Below are positions 34,326 through 44,220 of a DNA stretch of 64,000 nucleotides, one piece after another. Made by a program: the position numbers and the translations under genes. This stretch comes from CAYYYG01 sp964490875 (lineage in GTDB: Bacteria > Patescibacteriota > Microgenomatia > UBA1406 > GWC2-37-13), in contig CAZBEF010000001.1 in NCBI GenBank assembly GCA_964490875.1, positions 1 to 64,000 on the forward strand. Direction: 5' to 3'. The notes beneath the pieces were generated by a model. The model was not told where the DNA came from. It did no database searches and saw only the letters and a list, made by a program, of their open reading frames with translations. Positions within the stretch are counted from its first letter, which is position 1, and every line of letters begins with the position of its first letter.

Positions 34326-35255
34326 ATGGCTAAAAAAAATAGTGAATTTAAGTTAATTATGATTTCGGCGATGTATGAAAATGGAGGCAATACTATCCAT
34401 CGATTTTTGGATGGTCATCCCAGCTTGTATGTCTATCCTTTTGAATCACAACCGGGAACATTTCTTACCGCCGATTATTATACATCGCTTATGCCGGTAA
34501 AGTACCGTTGGCCACAGTTTCCTTTGGTCGGGAACTTTGCAGATGATTACGAACTTATTATTGATGAAGAAATGAAAGTGTATTTGAATACCCGCTATGT
34601 AAGTAAGTTTCGTGACGCTGATATAAAAATGACCAATGCTAGCAGAAAAAAAGTATTCCTGGAACTATTAAAAGGAAAAGAACGAACACGAGCTAACATA
34701 GTAGAGGCATTTTACCGTTCCACTTTTTTGGCTTGGGAAAATTATAATGCTTCGGGTAAAGAGGAAGCGTATGTAGGATATAGTCCCAATATTGGTATTG
34801 ATACCGAGCATATTCTTAAAGATTTTCCGAATGCTCATATTATTCATATGGTCCGCAACCCGTATTCTGCGTATGCAGAAACATTGCGACGACCGGTGCC
34901 ATATTCTGTCCGCCGGTATGTGCAGACTTGGAACATCATGCAGCTTATGATGATGAATTTTCTCCATATGTATCCGAAAAATGTTCATATTATTCGTTTT
35001 GAAGATTTGGTTGCTGATCCGAAAAAAACTCTTACCGGACTTTTGAAACATATTGGATATCCATATTCCAAAGCACAGGAATATCCATCATGGCATGGAA
35101 AGAAACTAGAAAATATGATGCCATGGGGTACAATTCGGGTGCCTACTACAAAAGCCAATTTAGAAACCATGAAAACCTTGTCAAAGGATCAATATAATCA
35201 GATAAAAGAGCAGACAACTGTAGTCAGTAAACTGCTTGGATATGACAAGCTATAA
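34326..35255 (+). CDS. Sulfotransferase family protein
   Basis: A 309-aa cytosolic enzyme with the PAPS-dependent sulfotransferase fold. The N-terminal strand-loop 'IMISAMYENGGNTIHRFLDGHPSLYVYP' stands where the 5'-phosphosulfate loop occurs, although its Lys/Arg-Ser/Thr pattern is atypical. 'HMVRNPYSAYAETLRR' (about 176-191) is the 3'-phosphate motif, and 'IRFEDLVADPKKTLTGLLKHIG' is the usual C-terminal helix. It would sulfate a glycan made in this cluster. The weak 5' loop leaves open another nucleotide donor. TATACT at 34290-34295 precedes it by 30 nt. Confidence 0.78.
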   Translation: MAKKNSEFKLIMISAMYENGGNTIHRFLDGHPSLYVYPFESQPGTFLTADYYTSLMPVKYRWPQFPLVGNFADDYELIIDEEMKVYLNTRYVSKFRDADIKMTNASRKKVFLELLKGKERTRANIVEAFYRSTFLAWENYNASGKEEAYVGYSPNIGIDTEHILKDFPNAHIIHMVRNPYSAYAETLRRPVPYSVRRYVQTWNIMQLMMMNFLHMYPKNVHIIRFEDLVADPKKTLTGLLKHIGYPYSKAQEYPSWHGKKLENMMPWGTIRVPTTKANLETMKTLSKDQYNQIKEQTTVVSKLLGYDKL

Positions 35256-36294
35256 AGATTTTTTGGCGTTTCAAAAAAAAATATTTTTTTCAAAATCGGA
35301 TATTCCGCTTTTGTATAGAAATACGGTTAACGAGGTTGATGACAGCATAATTCATCAACACGTCTTTTCTGTAGTGGATTTTGTTTTTCATAAAAAGCCC
35401 CTCTCAATCGAAAAGTTTGAGCGAAGCACACTTCATTGGGTATACAAAACAATTATTGGTAAAAAAGCTTATATTATCCGTATCAGCAAACTCGCTGGTT
35501 TTGCTTCTAATAATTCACTTTTACTGGAAGAAGCAGTAGCTAAACTTACCGAAGAACATGGTGTTCATTCTCCCGAAATAACAACAGTAGATCTTTCACA
35601 CAAAGTTATTCCGTATGCCTATCAAGTTAGCAAGTATGTTGAAGGGGAACTTCTGTATTCTGTTGTGCAAAAGAAATCCTACAGTAGCGAAATATTTTAC
35701 GATTTTGGTAAAGCGATTGCGCGTGTTCATTCAATCAAGACCAGTGGGTACGGTCAATTTAATATTAATTTCGTAAAAAAGAAAATATTTAAAGGTATTT
35801 ATAATACATGGAGTGATTATGTTATGTGCAATCTGGAAAACCATTTGAACTATTGTAAAAAAAATTCAATTATTAGCAGTAAAGAATATAATTTTTTAGT
35901 AACAATTTTTCAAAAGAATAGAGAATTATTACAGAAGGTTCCCTCAGTTTTACTACATGGCGATGTCGCCAATCACAATGTTTTATGCGGCGGAGAACAC
36001 AATGTCTTTCTTTTAGATTGGGAAGATACTCTTGCAGGAGACCCTGTTTTTGATATTGCTTATTATGGAACTGGAGTTTATAAACAACAACTATGGTTTG
36101 ATTATTTTATGAAAGGATACATGTCGATTAGCAAATTACAATATAATAAAGAATTTTGGAACCGGTACTGGATTTATTTTCTCCGTATCTCCATTTCAAA
36201 GGCAGTACTCCGAAACAATTTGAAAGAAAATAATAAGTCTGGCGCGCCTCAAATATCTGAACGGTTATTCTATGGATTGCGTTATTTTGAATGA
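35242..36294 (+). CDS. APH/choline-kinase-fold phosphotransferase
   Basis: A 350-aa protein kinase-like enzyme with the Brenner motif HGDVANHNV (catalytic Asp and Asn) and the Mg-binding 'LDWEDTLAGDPVFDIAYY'. The N-lobe Lys is probably in 'KKAYIIRISK'. Family members phosphorylate small hydroxyls (aminoglycosides, choline, sugars). In a glycan operon a sugar or polyol substrate is more likely than an antibiotic. The ATG overlaps the sulfotransferase end by 14 nt; a TTG at 35236 is two codons upstream. Confidence 0.82.
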   Translation: MTSYKDFLAFQKKIFFSKSDIPLLYRNTVNEVDDSIIHQHVFSVVDFVFHKKPLSIEKFERSTLHWVYKTIIGKKAYIIRISKLAGFASNNSLLLEEAVAKLTEEHGVHSPEITTVDLSHKVIPYAYQVSKYVEGELLYSVVQKKSYSSEIFYDFGKAIARVHSIKTSGYGQFNINFVKKKIFKGIYNTWSDYVMCNLENHLNYCKKNSIISSKEYNFLVTIFQKNRELLQKVPSVLLHGDVANHNVLCGGEHNVFLLDWEDTLAGDPVFDIAYYGTGVYKQQLWFDYFMKGYMSISKLQYNKEFWNRYWIYFLRISISKAVLRNNLKENNKSGAPQISERLFYGLRYFE

Positions 36295-36318
36295 TCCTTG
36301 TTTTTCTATAAGAATTGC

Positions 36319-36324
36319 TATAAT
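36319..36324 (+). promoter_or_regulatory. -10 element of the first SDR gene
   Basis: TATAAT 12 nt before the ATG at 36337. It lies inside the longer open frame that begins at 36298 and therefore supports the downstream start. Confidence 0.5.
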
Positions 36325-36336
36325 GGCATACATAAT

Positions 36337-37320
36337 ATGAAAAAAGATACGATAATGATAACCGGTGGATTAGGATTTATCGGATCGAATGTAATCATGC
36401 ATCTTCTTAAAACTACTCCCTATTCCATACTTATTTTTGATAAAGTGTCCTTCACCGGTTTTCCTGCTAATCTTCCTCAAACTGCAAATGTCAAAAAAAG
36501 AGTTCGAATCATGCATGGAGATATTCTAAAAAAGCGGACAATAAACAATGCAGTAAAAGAATCTTCAATCATTATTCATATGGCTGCAGCTACCCATGCA
36601 GGAAAATCAATCTCACAGGCTTTGTCCACAATTACAACTAACGTAATCGGAACTACTATGCTTCTTGAGGCGGCAGAAAAATATCCAGTTGACCGGGTTA
36701 TTATCTATTCCAGTTCCGAAGTGTATGGGAATCAGATACCAGGCACACCAATGAATGAAGCGCATCCGTTAAATCCTGTATCACCCTATGCCGCATCAAA
36801 AGTTGCAACAGATCGTATCGCTTATGCATTTCATTTATCTAAACACCTACCGGTTACTGTAGTGCGTCCATTTAATGCGTATGGGCCACTGCAGCATCCA
36901 GAAAAAATGATTCCCTTATTTATTACCCGGCTTCTTCGCGATAAGCCAATTTCTTTAAATCATGGAGGGAAACAGAAACGTGACTGGGTTTTTATAGAAG
37001 ATCATGCGCGGGCGATCGAGGCGATTATTAAATCTCCGCCAGAAAAAGTTCTTGGTAAGGTCTTTAATATTGGCACAGGAAAATCGACATCTGTCGCGGA
37101 TGTTGCTAGACTTATTCTGAAAACACTTAAAAAAAGTGAAAAAAAATATCTGCAGATTGCGCAGTCTTCGGCTCCAGAAACAAGCGGCAATGTGGGAATT
37201 TCTAAGCACCTTGAGAAAACATTAGGATGGACCGCTAAAACTCCTCTTGAGAAAGGAATCAAAGCAACAGTGAAATGGTACATAGAGCATGAATCATGGT
37301 GGAGCAAATTTGTTGAATAA
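36337..37320 (+). CDS. NAD-dependent sugar epimerase/dehydratase (extended SDR)
   Basis: A 327-aa extended short-chain dehydrogenase: Rossmann motif 'ITGGLGFIGSNV', active-site Ser/Thr in 'YSSSEVYG', and catalytic Tyr-Lys in 'SPYAASKVATDR'. The C-terminal 'KRDWVFIEDHARAIEAI' and 'FNIGTGKSTSVADVARLI' are typical of UDP- or dTDP-sugar epimerases and dehydratases. The ATG is chosen because homology starts there. It begins the sugar-nucleotide section of the glycan operon. Confidence 0.88.
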   Translation: MKKDTIMITGGLGFIGSNVIMHLLKTTPYSILIFDKVSFTGFPANLPQTANVKKRVRIMHGDILKKRTINNAVKESSIIIHMAAATHAGKSISQALSTITTNVIGTTMLLEAAEKYPVDRVIIYSSSEVYGNQIPGTPMNEAHPLNPVSPYAASKVATDRIAYAFHLSKHLPVTVVRPFNAYGPLQHPEKMIPLFITRLLRDKPISLNHGGKQKRDWVFIEDHARAIEAIIKSPPEKVLGKVFNIGTGKSTSVADVARLILKTLKKSEKKYLQIAQSSAPETSGNVGISKHLEKTLGWTAKTPLEKGIKATVKWYIEHESWWSKFVE

Positions 37321-37322
37321 AT

Positions 37323-38255
37323 ATGAAAAAAACTATATTTGTAACCGGAGGAGCCGGCTTTGTAGGGGCTAACTTAGTCCGTCGATTAGTCAAAGAAAAT
37401 TATGAAGTACATATCGCTGTCCGTCCGGAGGGAAACTTGTGGCGCATTGAGGATCTGCTCAATAAAGTTACGCTTCACACAGGCATTCTTCAAAATCCGG
37501 ACAAATTAAAAAAAACTCTTCAGAATATTTCACCATATGCCATTTTTCATCTGGCTACCTATGGAGCATATCCTACGCAAAAAGATACTGATTTACTGGT
37601 TGGCACAAATGTCCGTATGACAATGAATCTTCTGGAATCGCTAAAAGATATCCCGTATACCCATTTCGCAGCAGCCGGCAGTTCTTCTGAATATGGAAAA
37701 AAAGATAAACCCATGAAAGAAACAGATATCTTGGAACCAAATAATTATTATGGTGCATTGAAAGCCTCTCAAACGTATCTGTGCCAGGTTTATTCTAAAA
37801 TGTACAATAAACCGTCCGTACTACTGCGGCTATTTAATGTGTATGGTCCCTTCGAAGAAAAGGGGCGTTTGGTTCACAATGTCATTCAATCAGTCTTTGA
37901 AAAAAAACCTATTTTGCTTGCAACTGGAAAAGAAGCGCGCGACTTAATTTATATGGACGATGTTGTCGATGCGTTTATGACAGTACTAAAGCGGAGACAG
38001 TTTTATGGTGAAGTGTTTAATATCGGTACTGGAGTTCAAACAACTATTGCCGGGCTGGCAGACGCAGTCAAATCACTGACGAAGTCGGAAGTGCCTGTTA
38101 AATTAAATCATTATGAAGGCAGACAGTGGGATTCATATCGCTGGGTGGCTAGTATGAAAAAAACTAACACACTTTTGAGATGGAAGGCAAAGTATCCATT
38201 AAAAAAAGGATTACAAAGAACAATCGCCTGGTACAAAACAGTCTATGAAAAATAA
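37323..38255 (+). CDS. NAD-dependent epimerase/reductase (extended SDR)
   Basis: A second, divergent extended SDR of 310 aa: 'VTGGAGFVGANLVRRL', 'AAAGSSSEYGKK', catalytic 'YYGALKASQTYL' (Tyr-X3-Lys) and 'RDLIYMDDVVDAF'. It starts 2 nt after its neighbour, so the pair may make one modified nucleotide sugar in two steps. It overlaps the transketolase gene by 11 nt. Confidence 0.87.
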   Translation: MKKTIFVTGGAGFVGANLVRRLVKENYEVHIAVRPEGNLWRIEDLLNKVTLHTGILQNPDKLKKTLQNISPYAIFHLATYGAYPTQKDTDLLVGTNVRMTMNLLESLKDIPYTHFAAAGSSSEYGKKDKPMKETDILEPNNYYGALKASQTYLCQVYSKMYNKPSVLLRLFNVYGPFEEKGRLVHNVIQSVFEKKPILLATGKEARDLIYMDDVVDAFMTVLKRRQFYGEVFNIGTGVQTTIAGLADAVKSLTKSEVPVKLNHYEGRQWDSYRWVASMKKTNTLLRWKAKYPLKKGLQRTIAWYKTVYEK

Positions 38256-39069
38256 GGAAATCAATCTTAAAAAACTGCAAAGAATGGCAAAAGAAGTGGC
38301 AGCGCTTGTTCTTGAGATTTCGTATAAGGCGAAAGCAGGCCATGTCGGCTCGGCGCTTTCGATAAGCGATCTTGTATCGGTTTTGTATTTTACTCAGCTT
38401 AATATCAATAAAGGAAATTTAAAAAATCAGAATCGCGACCGTTTTATTTTAAGCAAAGGCCATGCTGCTGCTGCACTCTACGCGGCACTCTATAAAAAAG
38501 GAATAATCTCAAAACAAACAGTATTCTCATTCGGCCAGAATGAAGGACTATGTGAACATCCAGAAATTCATGATGAGGGAATTGAGATGAGCACAGGTTC
38601 TCTCGGTCATGGTCTGGCATTTGGCGTCGGCATTGCAATGGGCGCGAAGCATTCTGGATCGTTGGCGAAAACATGGGTTCTCACGAGTGATGGTGAATGC
38701 GGTGAAGGTTCGGTGTGGGAGGCGGCACTCTTAGCATCGCGTCTTAAACTCGACAATCTATACGCAATTCTTGACTACAATAAGTGGCAGTGTTTCGGCC
38801 GCGCCGATGAAATAACAAATCTTGATCCATTAGCCGAAAAATGGCGAGCCTTTGGATGGGATGTACTTGAGATCGACGGCCATAATATCGCTGAAATTAA
38901 AAGCGCCTATGAAAAAGTTCCATTATCACGAAATAAGCCGACGATTATTATTGCCAACACAGTTTCGGGAAAAGGCATTTCTGCAATTGAACACCAATTA
39001 ATTGGTCATTACAAAGTTTTTGCCGAAGAAGAATATAAAAAGGCATTGGAGGAAATTAGCAAAGTATGA
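38245..39069 (+). CDS. Transketolase, N-terminal subunit
   Basis: The 274-aa protein is the thiamine-diphosphate-binding half of a split transketolase. 'KAGHVGSALSISDLVSVLYF', 'RDRFILSKGHAAAALYAAL' and 'LTSDGECGEGSVWEAALLASRLKLDNLYAILDYNKWQ' (the GDGE-type TPP/Mg motif appears as SDGECGEG) are clear. It overlaps the next gene by ATGA. In a glycan locus split transketolases may act on special sugars rather than in central metabolism. Confidence 0.9.
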   Translation: MKNKEINLKKLQRMAKEVAALVLEISYKAKAGHVGSALSISDLVSVLYFTQLNINKGNLKNQNRDRFILSKGHAAAALYAALYKKGIISKQTVFSFGQNEGLCEHPEIHDEGIEMSTGSLGHGLAFGVGIAMGAKHSGSLAKTWVLTSDGECGEGSVWEAALLASRLKLDNLYAILDYNKWQCFGRADEITNLDPLAEKWRAFGWDVLEIDGHNIAEIKSAYEKVPLSRNKPTIIIANTVSGKGISAIEHQLIGHYKVFAEEEYKKALEEISKV

Positions 39070-39983
39070 GACAGGCATTTGTCCGGGCATTATGTGAAGA
39101 AGCACGGCAGAATAAAAAGGTTTTTCTTATAACGGGCGATCTGGGATTTCGAATTCTCGAACCATTTGCCGAAGAGTTTCCTGATAGGTTTTTAAATATC
39201 GGTGTTGCCGAAGCGAACATGGTAACCGTAGCAGCCGGACTTGCTTCCACCGGATATATTCCGTTTGTATATTCGATAGCTACATTTGCCAGCATGCGGC
39301 CATTTGAGCAGATTAGAAACGATGTCTGTCTTCAGAATTTAAATGTAAAAATAGTTGGTATCGGCGGTGGTCTTGCTTATACAAAAGCAGGCCCTACCCA
39401 TCATTCCATGGAAGATATCGGCCTTATGCGGCTGCTTCCTAATATGACAATAATTGCACCGCAAGACCCGCATCAGGCATATGCAGCTACTCACGCTATC
39501 ATAAAACAACAAGGTCCGACGTATTTTCGATTGGAGCGAAATCCTTCTGCTGCTGTAAAAAAAACACTATTCAAATTCGGAAAAGGGATTGTAATAGAGG
39601 AAGGAGCGGAGATAGCTTTATTGGCAACCGGAGTACAGGTGTATACTGCGATAGAAGTTGCAACACAGCTTAAAAAAAATGGAGTCAAGGCCGGCGTATA
39701 TGCTTTTCCAACTATTCAGCCAATGGATAAAAAACTTTTAGAAACTTTATCGCGAAAGTATAAATTATTAGTCTCGATTGAAGAACATCGGATCGATGGT
39801 GGATTCGGAAGTTGTATCGCCGAGTTTATATCATCATCAAAAAATAAGCCTCATTTATTTCGATTTGGATTTGGCAATTCATTTACTTCTGTTTCAACCG
39901 ATTACCCGTCGATGATAGAATACCATGGGCTTTCATCGAAACAGATAGTTTCCAATATATTGCAATATAGTACTATTAAATAA
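39066..39983 (+). CDS. Transketolase, C-terminal subunit
   Basis: A 305-aa partner of the preceding subunit: pyrimidine-binding domain ('FLITGDLGFRILEPFAEEFPDRFLNIGVAEANMVTVAAGLA' with the catalytic Glu in 'GVAEAN') and a C-terminal domain ('EEGAEIALLATGVQVYTAIEVA'). The heterodimer transfers two-carbon ketol units. Stop and start codons of it and the following gene overlap (TAATG). Confidence 0.9.
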   Translation: MRQAFVRALCEEARQNKKVFLITGDLGFRILEPFAEEFPDRFLNIGVAEANMVTVAAGLASTGYIPFVYSIATFASMRPFEQIRNDVCLQNLNVKIVGIGGGLAYTKAGPTHHSMEDIGLMRLLPNMTIIAPQDPHQAYAATHAIIKQQGPTYFRLERNPSAAVKKTLFKFGKGIVIEEGAEIALLATGVQVYTAIEVATQLKKNGVKAGVYAFPTIQPMDKKLLETLSRKYKLLVSIEEHRIDGGFGSCIAEFISSSKNKPHLFRFGFGNSFTSVSTDYPSMIEYHGLSSKQIVSNILQYSTIK

Positions 39984-42094
39984 TGAAGAAATCTGCGGCA
40001 CACTCTATATCTTCATATCAACGATACATTTTATTAGCTGCTGTTGCTGTGTGTCTGTTGTATTTTTTCGATCTCTTTTTTCACTTTTTTACGTTTGATG
40101 CCGACCGGATGTTTGGGTATCTGGACTATCAGTCTCATTGGCAGAGTCTGTATGATCTTGTGGATGGCAAAGTTTTGTATCGTGATTTTTATTGGGAATA
40201 TGGATTCCTGACATTATTTTTACGTCTTCCTTTTTTTCTTCTATTTGGAAAAACGTTCTTCGGTTTGTTTTTCAGCAACTTTGTTTTTTTGCCGCTTCTT
40301 GGCATCGGGTTAAGTTACGCAATCGGCAAACAATATCTTAATAAAAAATCTCTCATTCTCTTTATGTTTATGTTGGTGCTGTATCGGGCAAATAACGATT
40401 ATAATGCGATTCGTCATCTGATACCAGAATTAGGTCTGATAACCGCGAGTCTAGGCATCCTTAAGCATGATTCACGGAAGAAGTTAATAGGCAGTTTTTT
40501 ATTGGGAATATCACTCATCTCAAGCGCCGAGTATGCACTGATTGCCAATGTGGCGTTTGTAATCTTTTTCATCCTGCATCTATTTACGAAAGAAAGAAAA
40601 CACACCATTCAAGATATTCTGCAGACATTTTCATTCCAGGCCGGAATCGGCTCGCTTTTTTTCCTGTATCTTTTCAAAAATAATCTTATCGAAAGTTATA
40701 TCTCGTTTCATTCAGGGTTTGTGAAAGCGTTTTATACCAATAGTCCGTGCCGTGAAGTATTTCCTCGTTTCAGCGATTTTGTAACGACTTTCCAGAATGA
40801 TAATGGATTTCTGCTGAATTTTTTTGTGCTTCTCCAGCGGCTTAATATTTACACGGTTGTTGGAATTATTATTTTTCTGCTCGTGTGGCATATCCGCAAT
40901 CGTCATTCTAAGTGGTTTATACTCAATATCACGCTGCTATTCTATGCAGTACTTGCTTATACGCGAACATTAAACACACCATGTTATCTACACTATGGTA
41001 TAACGTTCACAGCACTTCTGACATCTTCATTACTCTTTGCCAATACTTCTAAATGGGTACGATATGTTACCATTGCCATCATTATGTGGTTGTGTTTGTC
41101 TTCTGGATTTCAATATACAATCAAAAAAGTATTTGATTACGGGAAAGTTCCACCAATCTCTGAGGAGAAAGAATATCTGCCTGCTGCCGGGATGAGTTTA
41201 AGTAAACCACTTGTTTCAGAATATAATGCCGTGACGGAGTACATTAAAAACAACACGAGCACATTAGATTATGTATACGTTTATCCCGATGGTCCATACC
41301 GCCAGCTTACCGGCCGCCAGTCGCCAACTGCTGTTTATAGTACCGTATATTATGGTCTCATCCCATCCCTAGCCGAGAAAACATACACCGAATTATCAAC
41401 TCGAAAGCCTGCATATGTAATCATTAATACCTACAATTCATCAAGTTTTATAAGTGCTGTTAACGGAGTGAATTATAATGTTTTATCCGAGGGGAAGAAT
41501 GTCATCATCGAAGGATTAACCACTAAGGTTGAAGATTATATTCAACAAAATTACGACATCGTAAAGAAGTATAAAATTGCGTGGATTCTTAAACGGAGAT
41601 CAACTCCAAAGGTATTGCAGAAGACGTTTATTAAAACAGCCTCAGAAAAAAAGTGGACGCTACAATTTAAGAATTTGGAACAAGATAGTTCTCCGACAGA
41701 CACACAGCAGGTTAATCTGCGCGTAGTTGGCCAAGAAGCGGCTGTCTACTTTATATCCGATAATTTTGCCGATATTGCCATGATGAAAATCCCAATAAAA
41801 ACTGATCTTGGATTCATAAAATCCATATCAAAATTCGGATACGATGTCTATGTCGTTGCAAGCGACGGGCACGCGTACTTGATAAAGAAAAATTTTGTTA
41901 CTTCAGATTGGCAGGATATTATTGTGTATATTCCAAAGGTGGATGCGCCGATGTCTATCAAAGCAGTCGTGGTAAAGGTTTCGTCCAATTTAGGATTTCT
42001 ATTATGGGGAAATCCAAACAGCATTCACATAAAAACTCCTGTTGCCTATGCGGTTAACTCACATTTAAAAATAGACGATAGTATTATTAAGTAG
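39983..42094 (+). CDS. Large GT-C-type membrane protein with C-terminal exposed domain
   Basis: The 703-aa protein has a membrane half of about 11 helices with a first-loop signature 'LDYQSHWQSLYDLVDGKVLYRDFYWEYGFLTLFLRL' like that of other CPR and GT39-type transferases, and a soluble C-terminal part from about residue 410 exposed outside the membrane, with beta-rich sequence. Likely role: transferring sugars from lipid carriers in the surface-glycan operon. The acceptor is unknown. Confidence 0.7.
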   Translation: MKKSAAHSISSYQRYILLAAVAVCLLYFFDLFFHFFTFDADRMFGYLDYQSHWQSLYDLVDGKVLYRDFYWEYGFLTLFLRLPFFLLFGKTFFGLFFSNFVFLPLLGIGLSYAIGKQYLNKKSLILFMFMLVLYRANNDYNAIRHLIPELGLITASLGILKHDSRKKLIGSFLLGISLISSAEYALIANVAFVIFFILHLFTKERKHTIQDILQTFSFQAGIGSLFFLYLFKNNLIESYISFHSGFVKAFYTNSPCREVFPRFSDFVTTFQNDNGFLLNFFVLLQRLNIYTVVGIIIFLLVWHIRNRHSKWFILNITLLFYAVLAYTRTLNTPCYLHYGITFTALLTSSLLFANTSKWVRYVTIAIIMWLCLSSGFQYTIKKVFDYGKVPPISEEKEYLPAAGMSLSKPLVSEYNAVTEYIKNNTSTLDYVYVYPDGPYRQLTGRQSPTAVYSTVYYGLIPSLAEKTYTELSTRKPAYVIINTYNSSSFISAVNGVNYNVLSEGKNVIIEGLTTKVEDYIQQNYDIVKKYKIAWILKRRSTPKVLQKTFIKTASEKKWTLQFKNLEQDSSPTDTQQVNLRVVGQEAAVYFISDNFADIAMMKIPIKTDLGFIKSISKFGYDVYVVASDGHAYLIKKNFVTSDWQDIIVYIPKVDAPMSIKAVVVKVSSNLGFLLWGNPNSIHIKTPVAYAVNSHLKIDDSIIK

Positions 42095-42097
42095 TAC

Positions 42098-43612
42098 ATG
42101 AAAGTAAATCTTGGAATATTGATTGGCATTCTTATTTTTTATTTTTTTCTTTCGTATATTAATCTAGTTAAATTTCCTCCCGTATTTCCTCCGGATGAAG
42201 CTGCATTTTCAAGTGCTGCATATAGTTTGAATCATTCTCACGATTTTAGTGATACTGATTTTGCACGAAGTCTTCCTCGAATAGACAAAACGCCATTTAC
42301 TAATTATGGCCCGATGTATACATTTGGTTTAGCCGCTCCTCTTACCATATTTGGATACAGTATTTATACCATCCGATATTTCTCGGTTTTTATGGGATTA
42401 CTTTCTTTAATAATTTTTTTCTTTCTATTGAGGAAATCAACACAAAATACTACCTTAAGTTTAATTGGTGTAGGAATGCTGGCCATGGATTTTTTCTTTC
42501 TCAATAGCGCCAGGTTGGGAAGAATGGAAATTATGGCCATTCTCTTTCAACTGCTATCATTTCTTTTTTATTTCCGAACTTTTTCTCATCAGAAGCGTGT
42601 TAACTATGTGTTGATGGCCGTTTTTGCTTCTGCTGCGGTATTTACCCATTTTATCTCTGGTCTTCCTGCATTAGTCGTTATCGGAATCCATTCACTATTC
42701 TTTAATAAAAAATTCTGGAAAAAAAAGGAGAGTTATATCCTACCTGCATTCATATTTATCTGCATGATGCTATGGATGGTTTATATACAATTCTTAGCCG
42801 ACAAGACGGCCTTACAGGGGACAGGAATGTTAATTACAAGCAGATTATTACCCCGATTCAGCTCCATCAAACTGGCTATAAATGATAATATCGGATATAC
42901 CTGGATAAACTTTATTATTTATGCGGCTAGCTACATTATAGTATTGTTTAAACCTCGCAAAAATATATTTGACACTTTTTGGGTTTCCTTTGCGAGCTGT
43001 GCGGCGGTTATTAGTATCTGGGGCGATTCAATATGGTATATATCCATAGTTCCCGTGGCTTTTATCCCGCTTTTGCTATTGATGGATGTTAAGCAGCCGT
43101 TATTGCGCAATAGAAATTTTCTATTCCGCATGGGAATCGTGATTCTTTTTGTATCCGTAAATATATATCAACAAGCAAAGATATTTAATCTTTTTAGAGA
43201 GTTTTCTTATGAGGCTTTTGGAAAGCAGGTCAGTGATTGCATTCAGAAAAAAAACTCCAATGTTATGGTGTATGCACAACCTGATCCGTATTTTTATCTG
43301 GTCGCAAATAGAAAAGATCTTAAAATCGCCTATAAAAAATATCCCGATATTTATAGTAAAATTTTTAGAAAATCTGTACGGAAAGCTCACTATATAGCTG
43401 TCTCTCAGGCATATGAGCTAGTTATGAGGTCTTCAGAATTTCAAACAGCGCTAAAAGATCCTAGTCAACGGGCTGATATATTAAATTTTTTCCACTATAA
43501 TTTTGCCGTTGAACCTGATCTGCTGTATTACATTTATAAGAACCGTAAAACAAGTTGCGGAGGAGAAATTAACTTCGATAATCCGACCGCGTATGTATAC
43601 CGGCTTCAATAG
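42098..43612 (+). CDS. GT-C membrane glycosyltransferase, paralogue of the 32048 gene
   Basis: A 504-aa protein parallel to the one at 32048 over its whole length: 'VFPPDEAAFSSAAYSLNHSHDF', 'IDKTPFTNYGPMYTFGLAAPLTIFGYSIYTIRYFS', 'FFFLNSARLGRMEIMA' and the C-terminal 'PDPYFYLVANRKDLKIAYKKYPDI' all have direct counterparts. It closes the glycan operon 3 nt after the preceding gene. The two copies probably attach different sugars or act at different positions. Confidence 0.8.
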   Translation: MKVNLGILIGILIFYFFLSYINLVKFPPVFPPDEAAFSSAAYSLNHSHDFSDTDFARSLPRIDKTPFTNYGPMYTFGLAAPLTIFGYSIYTIRYFSVFMGLLSLIIFFFLLRKSTQNTTLSLIGVGMLAMDFFFLNSARLGRMEIMAILFQLLSFLFYFRTFSHQKRVNYVLMAVFASAAVFTHFISGLPALVVIGIHSLFFNKKFWKKKESYILPAFIFICMMLWMVYIQFLADKTALQGTGMLITSRLLPRFSSIKLAINDNIGYTWINFIIYAASYIIVLFKPRKNIFDTFWVSFASCAAVISIWGDSIWYISIVPVAFIPLLLLMDVKQPLLRNRNFLFRMGIVILFVSVNIYQQAKIFNLFREFSYEAFGKQVSDCIQKKNSNVMVYAQPDPYFYLVANRKDLKIAYKKYPDIYSKIFRKSVRKAHYIAVSQAYELVMRSSEFQTALKDPSQRADILNFFHYNFAVEPDLLYYIYKNRKTSCGGEINFDNPTAYVYRLQ

Positions 43613-43625
43613 TTCAAAAATGATG

Positions 43626-44171
43626 TTAAAAAGGATACCCTTTCAACCCTTGTAATCCTTTTACGGTTGAAATTTCACCGGTCAAACTATCTACATGTGA
43701 AATCAGAAATCGTATCACAAATCTGGCAAGCGGCCATTCTCCCATCTGCCAGGCGGAAAGGTCTACTTTCTTTTCAACCATGTCTTTATCAGTTAAACCA
43801 GCCAGGAAATCATCAGATTGTTTATAAACAGCTTCGGCATACTTTTTAAATTTTTCCAGATCAACTTTTACTGTCTTTGCCCACACAGTATAATTTTTTT
43901 CCCAGTCTACGTCCATTGCCGGGTGGGGAGCGCTTAATCCCATTTTATCCGCCCATTCACCTTCGGAAAGCGGTTGTATTTTTCTAACCCAACCGTTTAA
44001 CATTACATCTTCGGAAACAATAGTATGAACATAGGCCGCTGCAATCGAAAGCGCTTTTCCGCCGGGCTGGTAATGGGCAACTTCCGAAGTTACATCTTTC
44101 ATGGTACCTTCAAATGTCTCGTGAGCATCTTTTAACGATTGTCGAATATATTCTGCAAATGTATTTGCCAT
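43626..44171 (-). CDS. DinB/YfiT-like four-helix metalloprotein
   Basis: A 181-aa helical protein of the DinB superfamily (unrelated to polymerase IV). The putative metal His residues are in 'AAYVHTIVSEDV' (about residue 49) and 'LISHVDSLTGEIS' (about residue 160). Family members include thiol transferases and hydrolases, so the reaction is not known. It converges with the glycan operon. Confidence 0.7.
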   Translation of the reverse strand: MANTFAEYIRQSLKDAHETFEGTMKDVTSEVAHYQPGGKALSIAAAYVHTIVSEDVMLNGWVRKIQPLSEGEWADKMGLSAPHPAMDVDWEKNYTVWAKTVKVDLEKFKKYAEAVYKQSDDFLAGLTDKDMVEKKVDLSAWQMGEWPLARFVIRFLISHVDSLTGEISTVKGLQGLKGYPF

Positions 44172-44220
44172 AAAAATAAATAATTAATAAAGAGTATTTA
44201 TATTGTATCAAGAATGTGAT

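Noticed and set aside
35242..36294. Aminoglycoside resistance gene
   Set aside because: Only the general APH fold is seen; the glycan-operon context makes a sugar or polyol substrate more likely.
44102..44110. Further copy of the GGTACCTT word
   Set aside because: It lies inside a coding sequence far from the element and fits chance.
43626..44171. DNA polymerase IV (also called DinB)
   Set aside because: The protein is the unrelated helical DinB/YfiT family; the true Y-family polymerase is at 52131.
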